From: Lactiplantibacillus plantarum EGD-AQ4
Lineage (GTDB): Bacteria > Bacillota > Bacilli > Lactobacillales > Lactobacillaceae
DNA: 64,000 bases
NCBI RefSeq assembly: GCF_000463075.2
Contig: NZ_AVAQ01000012.1
Span: 124,001-188,000, forward strand
Reading direction: 5' to 3'
A program made the position numbers and the translations under genes. Positions 24,618 to 33,524 of the stretch are shown in pieces. Below the pieces are notes generated by a model, which was not told the DNA's origin, did not search any database, and saw only the letters and a list, made by a program, of their open reading frames with translations. The first letter of the stretch is position 1; the number at the start of each line of letters is the position of its first letter.

Positions 24618-24960
24618 TTTAGGTAAATTTTAATTGGTATCGATGATGATTTATGGCATTTGAGTACTGAGAGGATTACCTGAATGTTTTTCAATAATTC
24701 CAGCGGACACTAGTCTTGAATTTAGTCAATAAACTTACCTGTGTTGACAATTTGAAACTTTGCTATCTCAGGCGATTAGAGAAAAAATCTCACATTTTCA
24801 GTGAGGACGTGTGTTCGAAGTATTAGATCATGGGTCAGAAAGCTTGGTTATTATCAGAACTAGTCTCACAGTTAAATATCAAAATGACCGTGTACCCAGA
24901 AACCAACGACTAATCCAACAAAAAGTTGAATCCGCACATGTCTGTCTTTCGAATACAACT

Positions 24961-25229
24961 CAGGCTGGAAGGTGTTTCTGACAATGCTCAGCAGCTCCTA
25001 GAGTGTGAGGCTCAGACGGGTTGGGACTGAGGATTAGCCTAGCTAGAGCGTTAAGCGGTGCATTTCCGCTTGGCGTTCTGGCGTAGCTAACCGGAAGTCC
25101 CAGTTTGACCCGAGCACGTTTCATCCATACTGCAGCTAACGTGGAAGACCAGTATTTAAAACGTGGGCTTTCGGCTTAAATCTGTGTCCATCGCGTTCCA
25201 GCGTTGTCAGAAACGCCTGGAAGCCGGCA
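24961..25229 (-). ncRNA. Candidate structured RNA element, copy 3 (longer variant)
   Basis: On the minus strand this shares TGACAACGCTGGAAC, a GGACA block, ATTTAA, TTTTAAATAC and GTCTTC, then GAGCATTGTCAG, in the same order as copies 1 and 2. The closing stem pairs 25197-25224 with 24962-24989 and has a sequence different from the other copies. The second arm is enlarged, with a long hairpin closed by GGGACT (25023-25028) and AGTCCC (25096-25101). It converges on copy 1. Between 24618 and 24960 there is AT-rich DNA in which I see no gene. Confidence 0.6.
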
Positions 25230-25311
25230 TAGGAGGACCCTACAACAGCAAGTTTACGCTAAGTCGCACTTTTTCCAGCGGGTCTCAGCTGGCAGCACTT
25301 GAACTTAGAAA

Positions 25312-25359
25312 TTGTCATGATCTAACCATGAATCATGAGAAATTAACTAGCACAATGCG
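25312..25359 (-). repeat. Right arm of the inverted repeat bracketing the structured-element pair
   Basis: Reverse complement of the arm at 24283-24332, ending with CACAATGCG. Together the arms enclose about 1.1 kb with two convergent structured elements. No transposase or target-site duplication was identified. Confidence 0.75.
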
Positions 25360-25597
25360 TTAATAACTAAGTAGTTGTGGGCAATATTTAGTCGGTTCGC
25401 CAAGTTTTACTTAGTGGCGAAAACAATCGTTTAGATAAGTTACGAATTATCGACAATCCTTTTGCGAATAATAACACCTTGCTATACTGATTAGTGTCAA
25501 GAGACCTCCTGTTAATGTTAATGCCATTTTTATCGGGCTACCAGCGCACTCGTTGCACCTCACACTAGTCACGACAATCGGATTGGAGGAATCCACC

Positions 25598-26197
25598 ATG
25601 CTCATTTCAAAACCAGCACTAACGCTATTGACCGCTACTATTACGGCTAGTCTGGGCGCCGTACCAGCAATGGCGAAGACGCCAACCGTCAATCACCTCA
25701 CCACCAGTTACAGCGCACAATCACACGCACTCACCGTAAAAGGCCATGTGACCGACGCTAAGCGGTTAACCTTGACCTACAAGGGGAAAACCGTTAAATC
25801 CGCTCCGGTCAAATCAGGCCAGTTCAAGTTGACACAATCATTCAAGGGCTACGGCACGTTCCAACTGAAGAATGGTCGCAAAGTCTTGACCACGATTCAA
25901 CCACAACAATACGCGACGCCTAAGGTCAAAGTCATCAGTGCAGAACGGACGACCAAGGGAATTCGATACACGTTTGCCGGGCCACGCGCTGCGACACTTA
26001 AAATCGCACAAAATGGCCGTACGATCAAAACGCTTAAGACGACCGGCACGACCACTAAGGTATTCATTTCGAATGCGCAAATCAAGAACAGCACACGTGG
26101 GTTAACCGTTACCCAGCGCGTCGCCGATAAGAAAACGAGTCAAATTGTTCAACTGCCAGCTTTGAAGGCTAATATTAAACAAGTGACTAACTTCTAG
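25598..26197 (+). CDS. Secreted protein of unknown function
   Basis: A 199-residue exported protein with a signal peptide (1-29, cleavage after AMA). The mature part is rich in Thr and Lys and forms repeated beta-strand-like segments (LTVKGHVTDAKRLTLTYKGK, key parts LTVKGHV and LTLTYKGK), suggesting two or three small immunoglobulin-like or bacterial surface domains. I recognise no catalytic motif. The ATG at 25598 has GGAGGAATCC upstream; the ORF extends 15 codons further but without a site. A strongly basic mature protein (many Lys, Arg) could bind cell-wall polymers (inference). Confidence 0.8.
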   Translation: MLISKPALTLLTATITASLGAVPAMAKTPTVNHLTTSYSAQSHALTVKGHVTDAKRLTLTYKGKTVKSAPVKSGQFKLTQSFKGYGTFQLKNGRKVLTTIQPQQYATPKVKVISAERTTKGIRYTFAGPRAATLKIAQNGRTIKTLKTTGTTTKVFISNAQIKNSTRGLTVTQRVADKKTSQIVQLPALKANIKQVTNF

Positions 26198-26250
26198 GTG
26201 TAATTGAAAACGGATTCAAAAAAACGTGTCTTATCCTAATAAATTCAACA

Positions 26251-26293
26251 GTAGCCGCCGCAAGCATTCCAGGCCTTGCGACGGCTATTTGTT
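26251..26293 (+). terminator. Probable terminator of the secreted-protein gene
   Basis: TAGCCGCCGCAAG pairs with CTTGCGACGGCTA with one bulge, about 55 bases after the stop codon, followed by a weak T-rich stretch. The rest of 26294-26609 holds no supported gene. Confidence 0.6.
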
Positions 26294-26609
26294 GTGGAAA
26301 TCAAGTTCAAGATGGTTGGTCATTGTGCGTTGAAATAGAGACGCGTGGCATTCGGTCCCAGATTAACCAGTCAGTCCGCAACCCCGACTACCAGTATATT
26401 TCAGATGACGTAACGCAACCAGTCAAAAATCATCAGCATAGAATAAAGTCCGAATGTTGACTAGTTCGGTATCGACCGCCAAGCGCAGCAATCCCCCGTC
26501 TTCCGCTAGTTGATGCTAAACTAAAGGTAGTGTGAATCGAACGGCTGCCAAGTCTGCTTTGGTATTTCCGTTTGACACACACCGTAAAGACAGAAAGGAT
26601 GATACTGGC

Positions 26610-27803
26610 ATGCGCCTTCAAGACCAATTAATGCAACAACTGACTGCCGCTGAACCCGAGATGATTAAGATTCGACGGTATTTACACGCCCACCCCGAGG
26701 CTTCGTTTCACGAAAAAGCGACCGCGGCGTATCTCAAGCAATTCTATCAAGACTTAGGCCTGACCACGACTGATTATGGTGACGGCTACGGGTTCGTCGT
26801 GGACATTGATAGCGGGCATCCCGGCCCCCAACTGGCCTTACGTGCGGACTTCGATGCGCTGGCTATTCAGGAAGTCAACGACTTACCATTCAAATCGCAA
26901 ACGCCTAATGTCATGCATGCGTGCGGCCACGATGGGCATACCGCGTACCTGATGATTTTAGCAAGAACGCTCTCAAATTTGAAAGACCGATTGCATGGCC
27001 GGGTGCGCATCATCCATCAGCCTGCCGAAGAAGTCTCGCCCGGTGGTGCCAAATCAATGTTGGCGGCCGGCGTCCTCGATGGTATCGACCACGTCCTAGG
27101 GCTACACGTGATGAGCAGCATGCCGACTGGTTCCATCGGCTACCATCTGAATGCCGCACAGACGGGGCGCGCCAATTTTACGGTCACGTTTACTGGCAAG
27201 GGTGGTCATGCGTCCATGCCACACCTTTCAAATGATGCAATTGTCGCCGGAAGCTACTTTGTGACCGCCCTACAAACCGTGGTATCCCGCCGTATTGACC
27301 CCTTCGATACCGGGAGCGTCACGATTGGCTCGTTTGATGGTGTCGGCTCATTCAATGCCATCAAAGAACAAGTCCAGCTGAAAGGCGACGTCCGCCTGAT
27401 GAACGAGGACACGCGTCAAACCTTGCGCAAACAGATTACTCAAATTGCAAACGGCGTCGGTGCGACGTTTGGCGTGCAAGTCGACATGGACTATGACGAC
27501 AACTATCCGGTACTGATGAACGATGATGACTTGACGCAACAAGTGATTGACAGCATCCGTTCCGCCGATATTCCTGAAATCACAAAAATCTTTGACTGCG
27601 GTCCACAAGACCCTTCCGAAGACTTCGCCTACTTCGCTCAGGCCAAGCCCAGCAGCTTCATCTACGCGGGTTGTCAAACGGCGCCTGGTGAAAATCATCC
27701 GCACCATAGTCCTGATTTCATGATGAATGAAGACTGCCTGCTGATTGCGGCTAAGGCGATGGGTAGTGCGACATTAGCGTTGTTGATGGCACCAGAGGAT
27801 TGA
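26610..27803 (+). CDS. M20-family amidohydrolase (N-acyl amino acid / hippurate hydrolase-like)
   Basis: A 397-residue cytoplasmic metal-dependent amidohydrolase that releases free amino acids from N-acyl or conjugated amino acids. Metal and catalytic motifs are present: HACGHDGHTAY (near residue 100), HQPAEEVSPGG (near 135), and GENHPHHSPDF near the C-terminus. A dimerisation (lid) domain lies between about 175 and 290. The ATG at 26610 is preferred because the protein then begins MRLQDQLMQQL as in the family; AAAGGATG precedes it. Monocistronic with a strong terminator. The physiological substrate is not determined. Confidence 0.92.
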   Translation: MRLQDQLMQQLTAAEPEMIKIRRYLHAHPEASFHEKATAAYLKQFYQDLGLTTTDYGDGYGFVVDIDSGHPGPQLALRADFDALAIQEVNDLPFKSQTPNVMHACGHDGHTAYLMILARTLSNLKDRLHGRVRIIHQPAEEVSPGGAKSMLAAGVLDGIDHVLGLHVMSSMPTGSIGYHLNAAQTGRANFTVTFTGKGGHASMPHLSNDAIVAGSYFVTALQTVVSRRIDPFDTGSVTIGSFDGVGSFNAIKEQVQLKGDVRLMNEDTRQTLRKQITQIANGVGATFGVQVDMDYDDNYPVLMNDDDLTQQVIDSIRSADIPEITKIFDCGPQDPSEDFAYFAQAKPSSFIYAGCQTAPGENHPHHSPDFMMNEDCLLIAAKAMGSATLALLMAPED

Positions 27804-27822
27804 AATTTTTCATTAATATGCA

Positions 27823-27858
27823 AAAAGGGCCCAGCTGCACCTGCAGCTGGACCCTTTT
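27823..27858. terminator. Bidirectional terminator between the amidohydrolase and stress SDR genes
   Basis: AAAAAGGGCCCAGCTGC pairs with GCAGCTGGACCCTTTT around a short loop; it serves both convergent genes. Confidence 0.85.
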
Positions 27859-27877
27859 GCTCATGCCATCTTTTACC

Positions 27878-28768
27878 CTAATTAATCACGCCGCCACCAG
27901 TCACCCCATAAATCTGGGCGGTAACATAGCTCGCATCATTAGAAGCCAGAAAGACGTATACTGGCGCCAATTCAGCTGGCTGTCCAGCCCGTTTTAACAA
28001 CGTATCCTGACCGAACTTCGGCAGCGCTTCGATCGGTTGCCCCTGGTCCAACTGTAATGGTGTCCAAATTGGCCCCGGCGCGACGCCATTAACCCGAATT
28101 CCCTTTTCGGCAGCTTCTGCCGCGAAGTTGATCGTCCAGTTTTTGATGGCCGCCTTAGTCGCCGCGTAGTCCATCAGGTGCCCACTTGGCGAATAGGCTT
28201 GAATCGACGTGGTCGTCACAATACTGCCTCCAGCCGGCATGTGTGGCAGTGCGGCCTGCGCAATCGCCATCATTGCCACGATGTTCACCTGGAAGGTCTC
28301 CTGAATTTGCTTAATTGGTAATTTTTCCAGTGAAGGCTGTGAAATCTGTTGGCCGGCATTCAAGACCAGCGTATCCAAGCCACCAAAGGCCGCAATCGTC
28401 TGGTCGACCAAATCAGTTGCGACATCATCTTGCTTCAGATCACACGGCAGCAGGAGTGACTTGCGCCCCGCCGACTCAATCAGCTTAGCGACTTGCTTGG
28501 CATCCGCTTCTTCACCTGGCAAATACTGAATGGCAACGTCCGCGCCTTCGCGTGCAAACGCAATCGCAGCGGCGCGCCCGATACCCGAGTCACCACCCGT
28601 GATTAGGACGCGGCGATTTAATAACTTATCATGACCTTGATAGCTTTCTTCGCCACAATCTGGTTCAGGCTGCATCTTCGTCTGTAGTGCGGGCGTTGGC
28701 TGGTCCTGCTTCTCAAAACCGTCTGTCTTGTATAACTTGCGTGGATCACGTAAATCTGGTTGTGTCAT
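27878..28768 (-). CDS. General-stress-type SDR oxidoreductase (YhdF/YdaD-like)
   Basis: A 296-residue SDR with an N-terminal extension of about 45 residues (PRKLYKTDGFEKQDQ...MQPEPDCGEESYQG) typical of the YhdF/YdaD group of general-stress proteins. The cofactor motif is TGGDSGIGRAAA and the active-site Tyr and Lys lie in DYAATK. The C-terminus has SYVTAQIYGVTGG. It reduces or oxidises an unknown carbonyl or alcohol. The ATG at 28768 has GGAGG eight bases upstream. Monocistronic, divergent from the CorA gene. Confidence 0.9.
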   Translation of the reverse strand: MTQPDLRDPRKLYKTDGFEKQDQPTPALQTKMQPEPDCGEESYQGHDKLLNRRVLITGGDSGIGRAAAIAFAREGADVAIQYLPGEEADAKQVAKLIESAGRKSLLLPCDLKQDDVATDLVDQTIAAFGGLDTLVLNAGQQISQPSLEKLPIKQIQETFQVNIVAMMAIAQAALPHMPAGGSIVTTTSIQAYSPSGHLMDYAATKAAIKNWTINFAAEAAEKGIRVNGVAPGPIWTPLQLDQGQPIEALPKFGQDTLLKRAGQPAELAPVYVFLASNDASYVTAQIYGVTGGGVIN

Positions 28769-28872
28769 TGTGTGGGCCTCCTTTATTTGAATACACACAC
28801 CATACCGGAAATTGAGTCAAAACGACAGCCAAACGCATAAGTTTACACTAACAATCTTTATTAGTATATTGC

Positions 28873-28901
28873 TTTACGCCTAACTAAATTCTTGTCATAA
28901 T
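28873..28901 (+). promoter_or_regulatory. Promoter of the CorA gene
   Basis: TTTACG and CATAAT are spaced by 17 bases, about 59 bases upstream of the CorA start codon. No magnesium riboswitch structure was recognised in the short leader. Confidence 0.5.
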
Positions 28902-28959
28902 ACGACGTTGTAAAAGTTGATTGTTGCCCAAGAATTCTTTGAAAGGAGTACTACATGTT

Positions 28960-29901
28960 ATGATTGACCACTACTTGATTCAAGCGGATGGCATCACGAC
29001 CACCTCTCGTGACCATGCCAATTGGATCGTCCTCCAAGACGCGACCGACGACGAAACTCAACAAGTGATCGACACCTATGAGTTGCCCGCCAATATTTTC
29101 GACAATGCTAATGAAGGCGTCGAAGTTTCAGAGCTCAAAAAATTGAAGCACACGCGTTTTTCGACTAGCTATTCGCTGGTCCTGACGAATCTCGCAGCAG
29201 AAAGCGATGACACCATCGAAGAACGCTTGGAACCACTCTCATTTATTGTGGCCGAACAATTCTTAATCACGTATGTCTGTCACGATTCAACCTTTATCGA
29301 TCGCCTACTTGAGCAACATGCCACCGAAATCACTTCGAATGAATTACTCGTCAGTTACGCCATCCTCGAGATTTACGAGCACTACGTTATGGAACTGACC
29401 GCACTCAAAACCACGATTGACGAACTCGACCAAGCGGCGCGCGAAACAACGCGTAACGATGAACTCTTCCGTCTAGCCAACACCCAACGCACGATGGTCT
29501 TTTTAGACCAAACCCTACAGGACCAGGCAAAAACGCTTGAAGCACTCTTCAGTAACGACGACTATTTAAAAAAATTGAACAACGAAGCGCTACAGTATGA
29601 TATCGAATTGCAACAACGCTATGCCGATAAATTAGTCCGCACGTATCGGGACTTGCTCGAAACGATTGGCGGGCTATTCTCCGACATGATGGACAATCGC
29701 CTCAACCACTTGATGAAATACCTCGACTCCGCTGGTCTGATTATTTCGATTCCCGCCCTGATTACCGGGATTTGGGGAATGAATACGGGCGGTCTTCCCG
29801 GCGAAAATAGTCCCATGACTTTCATGATTGTCATCGGCCTGTCAGCCGTTCTGGCGATTGTCGCGGGTGTACATTTGAAAAATAAAGACTTTTCGGAGTA
29901 A
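28960..29901 (+). CDS. CorA-family magnesium/cobalt transporter
   Basis: A 313-residue CorA-type divalent-cation channel. A long cytoplasmic alpha/beta and helical domain (1-250) precedes two C-terminal membrane segments. The essential signature GMN is intact in GIWGMNTGGLPGEN near residue 275. It imports Mg2+ as a pentamer. The start is the ATG at 28960, but the GGAG lies about 12 bases upstream, a longer spacing than usual. ATG 28955 is out of frame. Monocistronic, divergent from the stress SDR. Confidence 0.92.
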   Translation: MIDHYLIQADGITTTSRDHANWIVLQDATDDETQQVIDTYELPANIFDNANEGVEVSELKKLKHTRFSTSYSLVLTNLAAESDDTIEERLEPLSFIVAEQFLITYVCHDSTFIDRLLEQHATEITSNELLVSYAILEIYEHYVMELTALKTTIDELDQAARETTRNDELFRLANTQRTMVFLDQTLQDQAKTLEALFSNDDYLKKLNNEALQYDIELQQRYADKLVRTYRDLLETIGGLFSDMMDNRLNHLMKYLDSAGLIISIPALITGIWGMNTGGLPGENSPMTFMIVIGLSAVLAIVAGVHLKNKDFSE

Positions 29902-29945
29902 CGCCTGTCAACCAAGTTTTCGTATTAGGACCCATTGCGCACAAA

Positions 29946-29990
29946 AAATCCGCCTGTTAAGTGTGTCACCACAACTTAGCAGGCGGATTT
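29946..29990. terminator. Bidirectional terminator
   Basis: AAATCCGCCTG pairs with CAGGCGGATTT, with a T run on the minus strand and T residues on the plus strand. It serves CorA and the convergent small-ORF/SRPBCC transcript. Confidence 0.85.
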
Positions 29991-29992
29991 CA

Positions 29993-30127
29993 CTACCGCT
30001 CGTGCCGATACCACCGATAATAGATTACCATGGCGGCATCACCAATCAGTAAGGCTCGCAGCACCCAGCTCACGGCCCACCACGTCACAAAAACTTTGAT
30101 GAGCGTAATACCATCGTTAGTCGTCAT
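29993..30127 (-). CDS. Small membrane protein overlapping the SRPBCC gene (44 residues)
   Basis: A 44-residue ORF not usually called because of its size. It starts MTTNDGITLIKVFV, has one hydrophobic helix (TWWAVSWVLRALLIGDAAMVI) cut here by polar residues, and ends in the basic aromatic tail YYRWYRHER. Its ATG overlaps the end of the SRPBCC gene by 11 bases, which suggests translational coupling, and a terminator follows directly. A single-pass peptide with a positively charged C-terminus is plausible. Function unknown. Confidence 0.5.
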   Translation of the reverse strand: MTTNDGITLIKVFVTWWAVSWVLRALLIGDAAMVIYYRWYRHER

Positions 30128-30545
30128 TATTATGGGACCCCGCGAGTGCCGCAAGCTGGTTGAGTTTACGCTGAAAGTCCCGCTGCATCACCGGTTTAAT
30201 TAGTGGCATTGGTAGCCAACTCGGCGCCGGTTCCAGTAAACCGACTTGCTCGTCAACAATGGTCTGTTCGTTCTCATCCGCGGTTAGCGTGAACATGACT
30301 TGATACGCTAGCTGGTCGCCGACACCCTGGTAGATGACCTGGTTATCATGCGTCGTTACTCGCAACTGTTCTGACGGATTGAATTCTGCTCCGGCTCGCT
30401 CGAGCATGTATCCGTCCATTGCTGGTGCGACAGTGGTTACCGCGGTCGCCCACATTGGTAAATTCAATGGGTCCGCTAACAAGTGCCGAACAGTTGCTAA
30501 ACTGGCCTGTGCCAAAACGCGATTGGTAAATAAAGTCTTTGTCAT
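30117..30545 (-). CDS. SRPBCC (START-like) family protein
   Basis: A 142-residue protein of the polyketide-cyclase/dehydratase START-like superfamily, a helix-grip fold that holds hydrophobic ligands. It opens with the beta strand TLFTNRVLAQASLATVRHLLADPLNLPMWATAV (key parts ATVRHLLADP and WATAV), followed by a long antiparallel sheet and the C-terminal helix MQRDFQRKLNQLAALAG. No catalytic residue is obvious. ATG at 30545 follows GGAGGTTACATC. The 44-residue membrane ORF overlaps its end. Confidence 0.82.
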   Translation of the reverse strand: MTKTLFTNRVLAQASLATVRHLLADPLNLPMWATAVTTVAPAMDGYMLERAGAEFNPSEQLRVTTHDNQVIYQGVGDQLAYQVMFTLTADENEQTIVDEQVGLLEPAPSWLPMPLIKPVMQRDFQRKLNQLAALAGSHNNDD

Positions 30546-30686
30546 GATGTAACCTCCAAAGACGGCGACAATATCCGCACCTCATCCGCACCAACCACAC
30601 TTGATAGATGTGATGCCCACTGACATTGCCCCGCCCGTTTTGTTAGTTGGTGGTTACAATGTACGCGCGCCTGTAGATGATTGAAA

Positions 30687-30700
30687 ATCAGTATACTGAT
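30687..30700. promoter_or_regulatory. Perfect 14-bp palindrome
   Basis: ATCAGTATACTGAT is a perfect palindrome in the gap between the SRPBCC gene start and the end of the XRE-regulator gene. It includes TATACT, so it may overlap a -10 element. It could be an operator for the SRPBCC transcript; the protein that binds it is unknown. Confidence 0.4.
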
Positions 30701-30829
30701 AAAAGTGACTGAAGGACGAGTGAAATTGAGAAATTAGTAGGAAACGGTCTGATCTGGCCGTGGTCTTAAGAATTGGCAGGATCGAATCATCATCAATATG
30801 CTGCTCATCACCAGCACACGCCCACAATC

Positions 30830-31654
30830 TCAGAATTCATCATGCACTTGCTCATGGAACAGCTCACGAAACACTGCCGAGCGCTCGGACGCTTGTTGGG
30901 CTGAAGTGGTGTCATGTGCTTCCAACGCTATTTGGGCAAGCAACTGATAACAATTGGCCAGCATATAATGTGAATTATGAGCCGTCGCAAAAGCGATTCC
31001 AGCAGTTAAACGGGTCACCGCCAATTCGGAAGCGTGCTGCTGATAAGCGACTAATCCGGCTAAATAGTAGACGATATTCAGGTTTTCTTCATACGGACCG
31101 GTCTCAATACTCTGTAGTGCTTGCGTGACCAGTGTTTCCACGTGAGCGGTCGCGTGATTAACCGTTTTGAAGACCGCCAATGAAATCAGCGCCAACCGTG
31201 AAAGCGTCGTTAACGGCGCATTCGGCGTTGCCATTCCAAGCGCCAGCTGGATGTTTTGTATCGCGTCATCACGGGTCGCATCGACTTGCCAGCTTGCCAC
31301 CCCGAGATAATAGTAATAAGCTTGCGTCTGCTCATCCGTTTGGACGTGGGTTAACGTCGCCGGAGCCAGTAGAAAGTCCTTCAATGCTTGATACTGGTGG
31401 GCATTACAAAGTGTTTCGACGCGGTGATTAAAACTGGCGTCAGCACTGATGGCAAAATTGTCCGCCAATTGTAGTGTACTAACGGCGACGTTCAACCGTT
31501 GACACAGTGCTAACAACAAGCGGGCATTTGGCACATAGCGGTCATGTTCAATGGCCGACAGCATCGACTGGGCACAGATGTCTTGGGCAACTTGTTGCTG
31601 GGTCAGGTGTTGCGATTGGCGCGCGGTTTTTAGTGTCGTTCCTAAAGTCTGCAT
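30830..31654 (-). CDS. XRE-family regulator with TPR-like C-terminal domain (Rgg/RNPP-like)
   Basis: A 274-residue regulator. Residues 1-63 form a helix-turn-helix (LKTARQSQHLTQQQVAQDIC, then SMLSAIEHDRYVP), and the rest is all-helical with degenerate tetratricopeptide-like repeats, as in Rgg/RNPP regulators that bind short peptides. No pheromone-like small ORF is evident next to it. ATG at 31654 follows GGAGGTGAGG. It is transcribed in the direction of the SRPBCC gene and may act on it (inference). Confidence 0.85.
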   Translation of the reverse strand: MQTLGTTLKTARQSQHLTQQQVAQDICAQSMLSAIEHDRYVPNARLLLALCQRLNVAVSTLQLADNFAISADASFNHRVETLCNAHQYQALKDFLLAPATLTHVQTDEQTQAYYYYLGVASWQVDATRDDAIQNIQLALGMATPNAPLTTLSRLALISLAVFKTVNHATAHVETLVTQALQSIETGPYEENLNIVYYLAGLVAYQQHASELAVTRLTAGIAFATAHNSHYMLANCYQLLAQIALEAHDTTSAQQASERSAVFRELFHEQVHDEF

Positions 31655-31773
31655 CGGTTCCTCACCTCCACTTTTTAACCACCATTCACACAGGTACGGC
31701 CACCTGAGCGACGACTATTCGAGCCATGATGGTTATTAAACCTAGTCTACTAGAGCGGCTCTAAAATTAGTCA

Positions 31774-31821
31774 AAAAAAAGCATCGTTCACCGACCCTTT
31801 GGCCAGTAAACGATACTTTTG
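31774..31821 (-). terminator. Terminator of the APC permease gene
   Basis: On the minus strand AAAGTATCGTTT pairs with AACGATGCTTTT and a T run follows, just after the permease stop codon. Confidence 0.85.
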
Positions 31822-31829
31822 AATTTCAC

Positions 31830-33314
31830 TTAATTAACATGCCGTTCGCGCACTTGGTACCAGATAATTCCGGCGACCCCGAACACGATTGGACCAACCA
31901 GCATCCAAATCGTATTTTGAATTTGGCCCGTCTCTAAGATTGGTTGGATCAACGTAAAGACGTTGGCACCCAGCACGACAATAAAGACGACCCAGCTAAT
32001 AATTTTGGTCCAGGTCAACGATTTGTAGACCTCAAACGGTTTGATGATATTTTGATTTTCCTTGAACTTTGGAAAGGCATAGAGCAAGAACAAGTATGGC
32101 AACGTCATTGAAACATTCGCCATTAGCGTCAAAACGTTATAGAACGCCGATGCATCCGTGGTTGCAAAGGATGCGACCAGAATGATCACGATAACGATCG
32201 CACATTGAACCATCATGGCATAACTCGGCATCCCCGCCTTGTTGAGTTGGGTAAACTTCTTCGGCCACAGTTCCTTGGGCGTTCCCAAGATCAGCGTTTT
32301 CAATGGTGAATAGGTCAACGTGAAGAAGGCCCCACTATAGGCGAGGAACATTCCCAGCCCGGTATAGCGCGCAAACCACAGGCCTAACGTCTTGGCCGCA
32401 GCCGCACTTAATCCGAGTGATTGCCCCAAGACATAGCCTAAGTTCTGCATCATGACGTAACTAATATTCCCCAGGTTGGTCGTCGGGTTGGATAGAACGG
32501 CTTGCCAGTTCGTGCTGATCCCCCAACAGAAGATGCCCAGACCGTAACCTAACGTAATCACGATTGCTGAAATGATGATGCCCCGCGGGAACGTCTTTTC
32601 AGGATTCTTGGTCTTATCGACCATCCCACCGAGCACTTCTAGGCCCCCGTAAGCAAAGATGGCGAAGACGGCGAACCCGAGTAACCCAACTGGATGTTGA
32701 TAGCTCGGGTTAGGCGACGTCAGCACGTGCTGTAGCGGTTGTGCGAACTGACCATGGTTTAACGCCAGAACGACGCCGGACACAACTAATAGAATCGCGG
32801 TCAAACTCGTGACTGCCAAGCCCCCAAGACTGGTGACTCGCACGATACCCTTCATCCCTTTGATTGAAATAAAGGTGACGAGCACCATCCATAAACAGGA
32901 TAAGATCCCAATCATTTGCGTCGCGTTTAGACCAAACATGGCAAAACGCTGTGTTTGATCACTGCCAAAGAAGATGGTCGTGAATGGAATCCACACCTTT
33001 GCAGATGTCGACACCAACCAAATGATGTACGACGCAAACCACATGAAGGTCCCCACGAACGCAAATTTCGCGTTAACACTCACTTCCAACCATTTGTACA
33101 TCCCGCTACTGTCCGATTTGACCGCGGCACCAAATTCCGCCATCATCAATGCGAACGGAATGAAGAACAGCACGGCAGCGACCAGGTAAAATAGAATAGA
33201 ACTATAGCCCATTAAATAATACGCAACCGTACTGTTGGCAAAACCAAAAACGGTGGTGAAGATCATCATTACTAATGCAATTAGCGTAATCTTCTCATTA
33301 TCTTTTGTTGCCAT
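31830..33314 (-). CDS. APC-superfamily permease, YjeM/GadC-like
   Basis: A 494-residue permease with about 12 membrane segments. The N-terminal ITLIALVMMIFTTVFGFANS and the YGGLEVLGG block are typical of the glutamate:GABA antiporter/YjeM branch of the amino acid-polyamine-organocation superfamily. It probably exchanges an amino acid or its decarboxylation product, but no decarboxylase gene is linked, so it is not clearly GadC. ATG at 33314 follows AAGGGGAAGTG. A cre-like sequence lies upstream. Monocistronic. Confidence 0.88.
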   Translation of the reverse strand: MATKDNEKITLIALVMMIFTTVFGFANSTVAYYLMGYSSILFYLVAAVLFFIPFALMMAEFGAAVKSDSSGMYKWLEVSVNAKFAFVGTFMWFASYIIWLVSTSAKVWIPFTTIFFGSDQTQRFAMFGLNATQMIGILSCLWMVLVTFISIKGMKGIVRVTSLGGLAVTSLTAILLVVSGVVLALNHGQFAQPLQHVLTSPNPSYQHPVGLLGFAVFAIFAYGGLEVLGGMVDKTKNPEKTFPRGIIISAIVITLGYGLGIFCWGISTNWQAVLSNPTTNLGNISYVMMQNLGYVLGQSLGLSAAAAKTLGLWFARYTGLGMFLAYSGAFFTLTYSPLKTLILGTPKELWPKKFTQLNKAGMPSYAMMVQCAIVIVIILVASFATTDASAFYNVLTLMANVSMTLPYLFLLYAFPKFKENQNIIKPFEVYKSLTWTKIISWVVFIVVLGANVFTLIQPILETGQIQNTIWMLVGPIVFGVAGIIWYQVRERHVN

Positions 33315-33379
33315 TATTGCACTTCCCCTTTTATACTGTTGTAAAGCTTAGCTCATTTTAAGATTACCGTAAGCATGCA

Positions 33380-33393
33380 ATAAAGCGCTTTAG
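33380..33393 (-). promoter_or_regulatory. Possible cre site upstream of the APC permease
   Basis: AAAGCGCTTT forms the palindromic centre of a CcpA-like site, but the outer bases fit the consensus TGAAARCGYTTWCA poorly (about 10 of 14). Weak candidate. Confidence 0.35.
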
Positions 33394-33524
33394 TTTTCCT
33401 AACAATCAGATGATTTTTCCATGTGATAATCAGTCTAATTATTAAGTCGTTCTGCCAAGAAATAATCATCGTCGCTAACTATTTCATAGAGGAAATATTC
33501 ATTTAATAACTAAGTAACTTGGTT

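Noticed and set aside
24341-25229. Identification of the structured element as a known large RNA such as GOLLD or ROOL, or as a group II intron
   Set aside because: Size and motifs do not match what I know of these families, and no intron ORF or catalytic domain V was recognised. A covariance-model search is needed before naming it.
25163-25363. 66-codon ORF within the structured-element region
   Set aside because: It lies across copy 3 stems and one terminal repeat arm; no ribosome binding site. Structure explains the conservation better.
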